DNA from: an uncultured Shewanella sp.
GTDB taxonomy: Bacteria > Pseudomonadota > Gammaproteobacteria > Enterobacterales > Shewanellaceae
Assembly (NCBI RefSeq): GCF_947491715.1
Contig: NZ_CANLKR010000009.1
Span: 1 to 64,000 of the forward strand
Direction of reading: 5' to 3'
DNA: 64,000 nucleotides
Shown piece by piece: positions 8,758-16,268 of this stretch (positions within the stretch are counted from its first letter, which is position 1; the number at the start of each line of letters is the position of its first letter). The translations under genes and the position numbers were made by a program. The notes beneath the pieces were generated by a model. The model was not told the origin of the DNA. It saw only the letters and a list, made by a program, of their open reading frames with translations, and ran no database searches.

Positions 8758-9516
8758 ATGAATCATTTCGAGAAGGCACTATTAGTGAAGTCGGTCATTG
8801 ACAACCTAGAAACTAAGCTCAACAATCTTAATTTAGCAATGATATGTAATGATCACCTAGAAAACAATCACCCTGAATTGAATTACCGATTTAGTCGATC
8901 AGCAATCCATTTCTACAAATCTATGCTTCCTATTATCCCTATTTACGAGCAGAACGATAAAGCTGGCCAACTCACAAGAGAACATATCTTAGCACTCATC
9001 TATGAAATACGAACACAATCCCTCGAAAATGTAATCAATAACACTATCAGTATATTAGATACTCAAAAACAGACTAAACCAAGCCCTATACTTTCCGAGC
9101 GATATGAGCAACTTTTATACGAGTTAGGATCTTATATTCAACAAGACTTTATTACCCTTTCCCACATAAAATTTCCACTCCCTGTCTTTCCAGATACCCA
9201 ATCGAGTAGCACACTACTTGTATTCACGGCCTTATTACAACTCGCCCTCCCACTCTCGCTTGGAAATGAAGAACAAAACAGGATTGCGATATTTTATGGG
9301 ATCAGGCTCGCTACCTCCCACCATAAAGAAATACACATACTCATTTACGAGATCCTACAACAGAAAGCAGGCAGTACATACTCACCGATAATAGTGGACG
9401 CCCTAAGAACATTGATGTTCGATCCAAAGATCCCCCCGCTCATCCAGCTAAAAACCCAAGAAATCATTAAGACTAAGATTAAATTAGAAAAAGCACTTAG
9501 CCAGAAGTTTTTTTAA
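8758..9516 (+). CDS. hypothetical helical ICE protein
   Basis: The 252-aa protein has no signal peptide or membrane segment and looks all-helical (SVIDNLETKLNNLNLAMIC, QKTKEIIKTK-like ends). I recognise no family. It sits where replication and stabilisation genes lie in related elements, and is separated from the previous gene by about 120 nt. ATAAGGAATG gives the start. The next gene follows after 23 nt, so the two are probably co-transcribed. Confidence 0.55.
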   Translation: MNHFEKALLVKSVIDNLETKLNNLNLAMICNDHLENNHPELNYRFSRSAIHFYKSMLPIIPIYEQNDKAGQLTREHILALIYEIRTQSLENVINNTISILDTQKQTKPSPILSERYEQLLYELGSYIQQDFITLSHIKFPLPVFPDTQSSSTLLVFTALLQLALPLSLGNEEQNRIAIFYGIRLATSHHKEIHILIYEILQQKAGSTYSPIIVDALRTLMFDPKIPPLIQLKTQEIIKTKIKLEKALSQKFF

Positions 9517-9539
9517 AATAATAAGATAAGGAGTATGTC

Positions 9540-10394
9540 ATGCCTGCGACCCCCAAACTATTTAACAAAAAAAGCTTTGAGATATGCGCAGCTATTGATG
9601 TTTTTTGGGAGCTCATACATGACAGCGAAACCCAAGATGGGATAGATAATTGCTACCACACTAGTTATAAAAAGATCCTGCACCAGCTAGCCATTACCGA
9701 CGTCGCCCTTTTTGAGTTCAACCCCATCTTATGTGCTGAACTTATCGAATATATGGCACTAACTAAAGGATCCATTCTCAACCAGGACATATACTTTCCC
9801 CAAGCAGTCAAACAGGCCTTAATGCTCAAGCGCATTGCATCATTCGAAGCAACATTAGCCCCGATGCCCCAGGAGTTAAAAATGGTAATCCACGAATACG
9901 ATTACCAAACCCTGGCGAAAGCCATCGCTTTTGTTGATAGCGACTCCGAACTATGCCAACCTATAGTCAGTGTGTCATCAAGGGCAACCGAAATCGTTAA
10001 AGATAAAATCTCTTATTTAGAAATAGAAAATAATATTGAACGAAAATTAGTCGCTCTTAAATCATCAAAACACACACTCCAAGCACTAATGCGCAGGACA
10101 TATACTAAGGCTCAGTATAAACAACTCCATCGAGCTGATAATAGGAAAGGAAGACCTAACATCACATACAGTGATGCTGAGGCTGAATTGATCATAACAA
10201 CAATCAATATGATCTTCGATAATTTCATGACCATTGATACTCGAGAAAAAATAATATTTATATGCCGAAAATCAAGTATCTCTGTTGAGGTCCTAAAACA
10301 ATTTATCCTTAAAAATTATCATTCCAATTTACTCTCCAAACAAGAGAAAAGGGTTATCGATGAGATACACCACGCAGTAGAGCTAAACCGATGA
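9540..10394 (+). CDS. hypothetical ICE protein, possible DNA-binding C-terminal half
   Basis: The 284-aa protein contains a basic patch at about residues 185-215 (LMRRTYTKAQYKQLHRAD, NRKGRPNITYSDAEAE). This resembles the GRP..-type linker seen in DUF2857/FlhC-like regulators of PFGI-1-type elements. The resemblance is weak and read by eye. The N-terminal half is helical with no motif. AAGGAGTATGTC precedes the ATG. The following gene starts 12 nt after its stop, which implies co-translation. A regulator or replication accessory role is only inferred from its position. Confidence 0.5.
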   Translation: MPATPKLFNKKSFEICAAIDVFWELIHDSETQDGIDNCYHTSYKKILHQLAITDVALFEFNPILCAELIEYMALTKGSILNQDIYFPQAVKQALMLKRIASFEATLAPMPQELKMVIHEYDYQTLAKAIAFVDSDSELCQPIVSVSSRATEIVKDKISYLEIENNIERKLVALKSSKHTLQALMRRTYTKAQYKQLHRADNRKGRPNITYSDAEAELIITTINMIFDNFMTIDTREKIIFICRKSSISVEVLKQFILKNYHSNLLSKQEKRVIDEIHHAVELNR

Positions 10395-10406
10395 GGATTA
10401 GGACAT

Positions 10407-11195
10407 ATGAGTAAATTCACATTCGACGACAAGTTGACCCATCCAGGTCCTACTCAAAAAGAGGTGAGTAAGACACTTGGACAACTAAAAACCTCATCAA
10501 CTTGTATATTACACACCTACCAAGCCCTTGCGTTATGGCGAGGAAAAAGGCCATCCGAGCATAAAAGAGGATTCTATGGCGTACCTTATGCATCATTAAA
10601 ATTATTAGAAATAGAGAATAAAATTATCAATGATGATCCTTATGCAGATGCGCTATATTTAATGATAGAAAACAGAATTACATCAGCCCAAGAGCATAAT
10701 AACCAACAAAACGAACAGCTCCATTTTCAAGTGGTCAATAAACTCAACGACTCATTCAGTTTTTCTAAAAGTATATCAATTAACCCCATCAGTATTGAGT
10801 TGAATTTTAAGTGCCCATTAGCGTATAAGCTGGTTCATTTAATTACCATTATCGATCAATATGTTAGAACCCTAATTACGTTGAAACATATTGGAGAGAT
10901 GAGCAGTAAAGAGTGTTCAGCTAAAGCCGAAAAGGCCGCTAATTCATATCGTTCAATAATTGCATTGGTACAACGGTTTGATTATACAAAAACGATCACT
11001 CGCTGGGATGTAGTAAAAAAAACCAGCCTAGCTGATGAACTCAAGAACCAGTTCGAATGGATCAATCTCACTGATGATATGCTAAAAAGAATAAATAGAG
11101 CCACAACAGCCCCGGAGCCTACTGTCGATACAATTAAAATCCCCCCAGCTATTCCATCCGAAATATTGCCTCCCGTCCCCCAAAAACAACCCTAA
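10407..11195 (+). CDS. ICE protein, PFL_4669 / AcaB family
   Basis: The 262-aa protein shows the family pattern of TIGR03761. It has a Thr-rich lead, then HTYQALALWRGKRPSEHKRG (about residues 35-55), YGVPYASLKLLEIENKI, DDPYADALYLMIE, and a late CPLAYKLVHLITIID segment with FDYTKTITRWD. Members are found next to replication and topoisomerase genes in PFGI-1-type elements, and some relatives (AcaB, DUF1845) control element genes. A Pro-rich tail (residues 235-262) looks disordered. The stop is at the very edge of the iteron array, so this protein is the nearest candidate for binding or using it. Confidence 0.75.
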   Translation: MSKFTFDDKLTHPGPTQKEVSKTLGQLKTSSTCILHTYQALALWRGKRPSEHKRGFYGVPYASLKLLEIENKIINDDPYADALYLMIENRITSAQEHNNQQNEQLHFQVVNKLNDSFSFSKSISINPISIELNFKCPLAYKLVHLITIIDQYVRTLITLKHIGEMSSKECSAKAEKAANSYRSIIALVQRFDYTKTITRWDVVKKTSLADELKNQFEWINLTDDMLKRINRATTAPEPTVDTIKIPPAIPSEILPPVPQKQP

Positions 11196-11196
11196 A

Positions 11197-11288
11197 TGTC
11201 GCGGTGACAGCCAAATATTGTCGCGGTGACATCTGAGCCGTGTCACGGCAACACTTAAAAGGTGTTACGGTGACGCGTCACGGCAACA
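11197..11288. repeat. four 13-nt units at a 22-nt period plus a fifth, candidate iterons
   Basis: The units are TGTCGCGGTGACA (11197), TGTCGCGGTGACA (11219), TGTCACGGCAACA (11241) and TGTTACGGTGACG (11263), each starting exactly 22 nt after the previous one. A fifth, CGTCACGGCAACA, abuts at 11276. The last two form a near-perfect 28-nt palindrome centred on GACGCGTC (11262-11289). A 22-nt spacing places sites on one face of the helix, as in plasmid iterons. No protein is shown to bind here. Confidence 0.7.
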
Positions 11289-11338
11289 CTTTCCTTTAAT
11301 TAACCTTTAAAGATAATAAAGGGACACTGGTTTTTCTT

Positions 11339-11426
11339 TTTTACGCTTTTGGGACTAAAGCCTTTTTACGCTTTTGAGTGAATACTTTTTTATGCATTTA
11401 AGACATAATCCCTTTTGCGCTTTTGG
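11339..11426. repeat. four AT-rich repeats at a 24-25-nt period
   Basis: TTTTACGCTTTTGGG (11339), TTTTACGCTTTTGAG (11364), TTTTATGCATTTAAG (11388) and TTTTGCGCTTTTGG (11413) follow the GC-rich array after an AT-rich gap of about 50 nt. The arrangement resembles the AT-rich unwinding repeats beside plasmid iterons. The third unit is the most degenerate. Confidence 0.6.
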
Positions 11427-11784
11427 ATAATAGAAATTTTTTCAGTTATAACTGGATCACTATTATCTATTGCTGTTTAAATTAGACATTCACATCATCA
11501 GTGGTATAAGCTTACCTTTGCCGAGAGGCTGTATAAAAACTGTTCGGTCATCCAGTCAATAGACAACCGATATTTGTTCGCCATCGCGAGCCTACTTGTC
11601 GCTTAAGGGTTGTAAGAGCGTTGATTACCCACTTCTCCTATCCTATTTAATTCTCTATAAATAGGCCCACAATAGTAAGTGGGCCATTTTTTGGGTCAAC
11701 ACCCCCCCCTATAAATTCCTTTGAAATAGAATACCTCAGATAAACTGTTCCTAATCAATTGGCGATAGTAAAGAGAGCGCAGCT
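11427..11784. other. intergenic region between repeat arrays and pilL
   Basis: No protein gene is seen. The segment from about 11460 to the terminator at 11664-11692 has no frame but ends in a proper terminator, so a small RNA could be made here. After the terminator lies an eight-C run (about 11702-11709) and then the pilL start. Confidence 0.3.
11664..11692 (+). terminator. Rho-independent terminator
   Basis: GGCCCAC/GTGGGCC is a perfect 7-bp stem with an 8-nt loop, followed by A and six T. It has no protein gene for about 470 nt upstream, so it either stops distant readthrough or ends an unannotated RNA. Confidence 0.75.
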
Positions 11785-12306
11785 GTGAAACCCAATCCCA
11801 ATTACTTAACAGGACTGTGCTGCATTGTTTGCTGCTTATCTTCATTAAGTAAGGCTAATGAAATTAACAACGACACAAGCCTAGTCGTCGAACCTCGAGA
11901 ATTAAAAAAACTAGCCAGATACACCAACACGTTCGTTGATCACAACGTCAGCCAAGCAATGCCATTAAAAACGGTGGTATCAATCACTCTCCCCAATCCG
12001 ATATACCGCGTAAGCCAAGCCATAAATTACGCCCTGAGTGGTTCTGGTTACGAATTACTCACCCCAGCCAACACCCACGAAAATACACGTACCATGTACG
12101 ACTTACCCTTACCAAAAATACACAGAACGTTTCATCAACAAACGCTGGAAAGCGTTCTCAAAATTTGAGCTAGTGATGCATTTATCTTATTAAAAGATCC
12201 CATCAAAAGGCAGGTCACATTTATCCCAGCATTCAGATATGAGACAAGGAATGAAGAGCTAGACCCAATTTCAATCTCCCAACTCTCTAATAATACCCAA
12301 GATTAG
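11785..12306 (+). pseudogene. pilL: pilL-like ICE gene interrupted by an in-frame stop
   Basis: A GTG start gives a signal peptide (LTGLCCIVCCLSSLSKA) and then the ICE PilL (TIGR03748) pattern: RYTNTFVDHNVSQ, VVSITLPNPIYRVSQAINYALSGSGYEL, YDLPLPKIHRTF and LESVLKI. A TGA follows at 12166-12168. The same frame continues without a gap as ASDAFILLKDPIKRQVTFIP to a TAG at 12304-12306, ten nt before the next gene. This continuation matches the end of the family domain. One base change (for example GGA to TGA) would explain it. Either the gene is broken, or the stop is read through, or it is a sequencing error. The shorter product of 127 aa lacks the last strands. Confidence 0.65.
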
Positions 12307-12315
12307 AAGGGACAT

Positions 12316-13182
12316 ATGAGCACAGAATCTGATTCAGAATCAACAATATTTAGCGAAGCGATTAACGCCAATCCTGAAATAGAGACCACATTATCCCAAG
12401 TAAATCAGACTGACGAGCACACCCCGATACCCTCCCCAGCCACCGGGGAATCTTTAAACATCACTAAGCAATCGGCGAAAGATAAGCGATTATTGCTTGT
12501 TTATGTTGGAATAATCGTGATCGGTATATTTAGCATTTTTATGATCTGGCAGTTTTATTTTACTTATAACCGGGTAAGTACAGTCGTAGAGGAACAAAAC
12601 CGTCAAGCTGTAGAACTTAGTACCTCAAGTGTGGCCATACATAACAAAATTAATACCGCAATTAGCGGTGTGAACGATCTCAAAACCCTTTTAGATAGCC
12701 AATCGAATAAACTGATTGAAATAAAAGAATTTATGACTAAAAGTAGAACACAAGAAGCCGCCTTAAAAAGTGAGACTGCGAGACATGAAGTCCAATTAAC
12801 CCTCTTGAATAAATATGTCACAACCCAACAAGAGACATTAAGTAAGATACAAACTCAAATTCCGAGCCTGCGTTCCAGTCTTAATCATATATCGACGAGT
12901 CTTAGTGACAAGAGAGCGGTACCACTCCCCCTTGTGGCCCCACCCCACGCTTCTAGAGAAAAAATAATCCACTCACTAGAAGACAATCAATTAGCCTCGA
13001 TTGATTTATATGGTGATTTAAGAATTGCTGTCTTTTTAGATAGCAAATTCAGGTTCAAGAAACGAGTGATAGGCGAACACGTTAACGATTGGAGATTGAG
13101 CGTCATCGATAGAGAAGAAGGCTATGTGAAGCTGACAAAGAAAGATCAAACAGTCAAATTAATGATGCTTGTGACCAAATAA
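12316..13182 (+). CDS. membrane-anchored coiled-coil ICE protein
   Basis: The 288-aa protein has an acidic cytoplasmic head (1-55), one membrane helix at about residues 58-82 (LLLVYVGIIVIGIFSIFMIW) and a long coiled coil at about 85-195 (VVEEQNRQAVEL, ALKSETARHEVQL). A compact C-terminal domain at about 215-288 begins SLEDNQLASIDLYGDLRI. The layout recalls inner-membrane proteins of type IV pilus or secretion systems, but I cannot assign a family. It lies between the pilL remnant and a lipoprotein gene, and its stop codon is directly followed by the next ATG. A structural part in the transfer machinery is likely. Confidence 0.6.
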   Translation: MSTESDSESTIFSEAINANPEIETTLSQVNQTDEHTPIPSPATGESLNITKQSAKDKRLLLVYVGIIVIGIFSIFMIWQFYFTYNRVSTVVEEQNRQAVELSTSSVAIHNKINTAISGVNDLKTLLDSQSNKLIEIKEFMTKSRTQEAALKSETARHEVQLTLLNKYVTTQQETLSKIQTQIPSLRSSLNHISTSLSDKRAVPLPLVAPPHASREKIIHSLEDNQLASIDLYGDLRIAVFLDSKFRFKKRVIGEHVNDWRLSVIDREEGYVKLTKKDQTVKLMMLVTK

Positions 13183-13407
13183 ATGCCCAAACTAACCACA
13201 GTCATCCTAATCTCGATTATTACGTGTCTTTTTACTGGGTGCAGCTCCGTGGTATCGCCACCCACTAATAACATAACCTGGTGCTCATTAGAGGCACTGA
13301 GAGAGAAAATTAGTGTCAATGCCAACCTATCTGGAGGAACTGTTGAGCGAAATTACATCATCATCTTTTTAAAGCGAGGGAAAACATGCAGAGTCAGAAT
13401 AAGATAA
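13183..13407 (+). CDS. small lipoprotein
   Basis: The 74-aa protein has a lipoprotein signal peptide with lipobox LFTGC at about residues 16-20. The mature peptide is about 55 residues with two further Cys (TWCS and KTCRV). Its ATG follows the previous stop without a gap, and its end overlaps the next gene by 22 nt, so it is part of a translationally coupled operon. An outer-membrane stabilising role in the transfer apparatus is plausible. No named family is recognised. Confidence 0.6.
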   Translation: MPKLTTVILISIITCLFTGCSSVVSPPTNNITWCSLEALREKISVNANLSGGTVERNYIIIFLKRGKTCRVRIR

Positions 13408-14231
13408 CAACCGCGATACTTATTGTGATTAGCTACCTTGGACTCACATCGGTGTCGGTGGCAGATGACACTAAAGCGCTGACAGTTAAGGCCAATCATG
13501 ACCGTGATAAGATCACTCAAGATCAGGGGGAAATAATTAACATCATTACTGAAGATGTTATAAAACTAACTGTGGAAGATAAGACACTGGCAAGAGAATA
13601 TCAATTAACCGACGATGAAATGAAAAGGTATAAATATTTAGTCGAGCATACCCCACGCAAACACTGGTCCCCTAATATCGATCCCGTTACCTTGCTTGGG
13701 ATAGAGGCTAAAAATGTAAATCAGCAAAAACACTTCGCTAAGAAATGGATATCCCTGCAGACCGCCAGACAGAAAAAAGAAATCAGCTTTGAGTATGTGA
13801 AGAATCAACTACTAATAGAGCAGTACCCCAACTCCTTTCTCAAAAAGAGCTATCGCCAAATAATCAATAGCAAATCCTACGCAGAAATTACCCCCAAGCC
13901 CATTAAGAGTCAATATCAGAAAAATAGGACAGTGCTTTTTACTGACATTAATAACTGCAATAGGCGATGCCAGTCATATACCGAAAATGTCATACAAGCA
14001 TCAGGTCTCTCCACACAACTGGATATATACGTGTTAAATGCCGCTTCAGAAACGAATATCGAAAATTATATCCAAATTCTTAATATATCAAAAGATAGGA
14101 TAAGGGATGGCTCGATAACACTCCACCGGGACAAGGGTGAATTCAACCAGTTAACGCTACCAAATAAACAATTACCTATTGCCATAAGTAATATGGGCGA
14201 ACAGCAAAAAGTGATTAAGTATGCCTTTTAA
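13386..14231 (+). CDS. ICE protein, PFL_4693 family (TIGR03759)
   Basis: The 281-aa protein has an N-terminal signal peptide (AILIVISYLGLTSVSVADD). It then shows the diagnostic family stretch at about residues 75-115: LTDDEMKRYKYLVEHTPRKH, WSPNIDPVTLLGIEAKN and RQKKEISFEYVKNQL. The C-terminal half (about 180-280, with CNRRCQSYTENV) looks thioredoxin-like. Members are periplasmic proteins encoded beside pilL and traD in PFGI-1-type elements. Their exact role is not known. It overlaps both neighbours (22 and 11 nt). The family call is confident. Confidence 0.85.
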   Translation: MQSQNKITTAILIVISYLGLTSVSVADDTKALTVKANHDRDKITQDQGEIINIITEDVIKLTVEDKTLAREYQLTDDEMKRYKYLVEHTPRKHWSPNIDPVTLLGIEAKNVNQQKHFAKKWISLQTARQKKEISFEYVKNQLLIEQYPNSFLKKSYRQIINSKSYAEITPKPIKSQYQKNRTVLFTDINNCNRRCQSYTENVIQASGLSTQLDIYVLNAASETNIENYIQILNISKDRIRDGSITLHRDKGEFNQLTLPNKQLPIAISNMGEQQKVIKYAF

Positions 14232-14769
14232 TACCTGTCCCATCCTAATGCTTCCCTTACTGGTGAGTCTATACGCCCATGCTCAACCAGATATTCCATC
14301 CTTATATCTCGAGGTTGCACGTGAAGTTGGGGTAGAACCCCATATTTTATACGCAATTGCCCTACAAGAATCACAGGTTTACACTAATAAAAAACGAACC
14401 ATCCCATGGCCATGGGCAGTTAATTACGATGGGAAAAGTTTCTACTTTCACTCAAGAACTGACATGTATTACTTTCTGGATAAATTAACGAACCATAAGA
14501 TAACCCACTTCGATTTTGGCTCTGTGCAGACCTCTTGGAGATGGCATAGCTGGCGCTACAACTCACTCTGGCAAGCAACTCACCCCCGGAAAAATATCAA
14601 AGCCGGTGCGACATATTTAAAGGAATTAATGAAAACCCATACTGGGGATGTGTGGAAGGCTGTAGGCCAATACCACTCACCATCCTCTCCTAAAAGAGCC
14701 CATCACTATAGTCAATCCGTACGACAAATATGTTGTAAAAAGGTAAACTCAATATGCTGCAACCAGTAG
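14221..14769 (+). CDS. lytic transglycosylase (SLT-like) of the transfer system
   Basis: The 182-aa protein has a signal peptide (LMLPLLVSLYAHA) and one SLT domain. The catalytic Glu is at about residue 50 in YAIALQESQVY. FDFGSVQTSWRWHSWR corresponds to the GLMQI-type motif and AGATYLKELM to the later helix. These enzymes cut peptidoglycan to let the transfer channel through. A segment with PWPWAVNYDGKSFYF is usual for ICE-encoded members. Its gene overlaps the ones before (11 nt) and after (16 nt). Confidence 0.85.
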   Translation: MPFNTCPILMLPLLVSLYAHAQPDIPSLYLEVAREVGVEPHILYAIALQESQVYTNKKRTIPWPWAVNYDGKSFYFHSRTDMYYFLDKLTNHKITHFDFGSVQTSWRWHSWRYNSLWQATHPRKNIKAGATYLKELMKTHTGDVWKAVGQYHSPSSPKRAHHYSQSVRQICCKKVNSICCNQ

Positions 14770-15347
14770 AAATAAAACATTTACTCGTCTTCACTGACAC
14801 CCTTGTCGATAGCCCGTTATCAGAGGAGAATGGATCCCCCCCGATCACACCATTGCCCTTTAATATCACCCACCAATTAATGAGACTGGTCAGCACACTC
14901 AAGCATCGACCATTATCACTCCAACCCCTTCTCAATATCGAAATGGAACCTTATGCAGAACAACTTGAAAAAATCCAAACCCATGGCCAACTACTGACGC
15001 CACAAACAGAAACCCCATTAAACGAGCTGCTTGATTTATTAGATAAATCCTCCTCAACATCCGATAATCCCCCCGGTAATAATGACGTTAAAGAGTATAA
15101 ATATTACTTTCCTCATAACCATTCGATGATGAGTTATCAGTCCCAATATCATAAGGTGCCTGTTGAAATATGTGCTGATTACTTGCTGCAAAAAGAGACC
15201 CCCAATCGTATGTTATTGGCCATCGGTAGCCTTGTTACGCCAGCAGTCCATCAACTAAATGAAGCTGTTTGGATGTATTTAAACCCAAACGAACCCAATG
15301 CACCAAAAGTACTGGCCTATTGCCACTTTGGAGTACTCAATGAGTGA
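14754..15347 (+). CDS. hypothetical ICE operon protein
   Basis: The 197-aa protein has no signal peptide or membrane helix. It starts MLQPVEIKHLLVFTDTLVDS and contains a Ser/Pro-rich stretch (SSSTSDNPPGN, about residues 98-110), then a better ordered region (VEICADYLLQKETPNRMLLAIG). I do not recognise it. Overlap with the transglycosylase gene (16 nt) and with the next small gene (8 nt) shows it is read as part of the coupled operon. A cytosolic helper of transfer is the most one can infer. Confidence 0.6.
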   Translation: MLQPVEIKHLLVFTDTLVDSPLSEENGSPPITPLPFNITHQLMRLVSTLKHRPLSLQPLLNIEMEPYAEQLEKIQTHGQLLTPQTETPLNELLDLLDKSSSTSDNPPGNNDVKEYKYYFPHNHSMMSYQSQYHKVPVEICADYLLQKETPNRMLLAIGSLVTPAVHQLNEAVWMYLNPNEPNAPKVLAYCHFGVLNE

Positions 15348-15543
15348 ATTTAACAGTAAGGACAATCCGAAGCAGGCTCAAGCAATCAAACGGATCATTG
15401 CCGTGGTTCTCTCCATTTTATATCAATTTGATAGTCTCAATAATCAATCACGTTATTTTTACTTGAATACTCATCCCCAAAAGATCCCTTATGACTTTGT
15501 TTGCCTTAGCGCTGCAAATGATTGCTTTTTAGTGAAGGAGTGA
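15340..15543 (+). CDS. 67-aa hypothetical ICE operon protein
   Basis: The ATG lies inside the last codons of the previous gene (CTCAATGAGTGA), the usual arrangement for coupled translation. The frame has one mildly hydrophobic helix (IKRIIAVVLSILYQF, about residues 15-30) and a C-terminal part with two Cys (DFVCLSAANDCFL). No family is recognised. The next gene starts 4 nt after its stop. Confidence 0.55.
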   Translation: MSEFNSKDNPKQAQAIKRIIAVVLSILYQFDSLNNQSRYFYLNTHPQKIPYDFVCLSAANDCFLVKE

Positions 15544-15547
15544 ATAA

Positions 15548-16096
15548 GTGGTTAATCTTATTAAACTCACCCCCTATAGCATCTTGGTTTTCTATTTTTT
15601 TAATCACCCAGGCCATGCTCAGTTAGTTGAAATATATGACAGCGGAAGACACCTGCCTATTCCAAATCCCTATAAATCAATCCAGAAAAACAGCCCGACA
15701 GCCGAACAGGTAGAAACACTCATCCCATTGCCTAATAAGGATAAAAATATGGCTATGTATAGAAACATGTTTGAAGGTCTGTTCCCTATCACCACAACAA
15801 TGGAACAACGAGTGTTAGACCAAGCCATAAAACACAATAAACCACGAGTGAAACCCATATTCATCGTTGCTGATACCGTTTTTTGTAGAGAATGGCTGGA
15901 TAGAAATCAAGATAATCTTATGAAGATAGGTGCGATTGGGTTTGTTACTCAAGTAGAAAACTTGGACAAGTACCTAGAGATTAGAAATGCATACTCTCGA
16001 TTAAAACTTCTACCTGTATCGGCAGATTTTGTCTTATCAGAGTTCCATATAGATACTTACCCAATCCTCATCACCGCTGAAGGAATATCTCAATAA
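15548..16096 (+). CDS. ICE protein, PFL_4695 family (TIGR03765)
   Basis: The 182-aa protein starts at a GTG placed 4 nt after the previous stop. A signal peptide (YSILVFYFFNHPGHA) is followed by a proline-rich linker (HLPIPNPYKSI, ETLIPLPNKD). The family core lies at about residues 98-180: KPIFIVADTVFCREWLDRNQ, IGAIGFVTQVENLDKY, LKLLPVSADFVL and DTYPILITAEG. This core is typical of PFL_4695 proteins, which are encoded just before traD in PFGI-1-type elements. It ends the coupled operon; 172 nt follow before traD. Confidence 0.85.
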   Translation: MVNLIKLTPYSILVFYFFNHPGHAQLVEIYDSGRHLPIPNPYKSIQKNSPTAEQVETLIPLPNKDKNMAMYRNMFEGLFPITTTMEQRVLDQAIKHNKPRVKPIFIVADTVFCREWLDRNQDNLMKIGAIGFVTQVENLDKYLEIRNAYSRLKLLPVSADFVLSEFHIDTYPILITAEGISQ

Positions 16097-16268
16097 ACCA
16101 GTAAGCAATCGCTCTGAAACCACAATAGAACTGACACTGCTAACCTAATGTTGAGATAAAAGTAATACTGCTTTTTATTATGCAACAATGATAACTTAAA
16201 AATAACAAACTGTATAATTTTATTTGTAAAAAAACGTCAGTGATTTTTTTGTAGAAGGATCATATATT

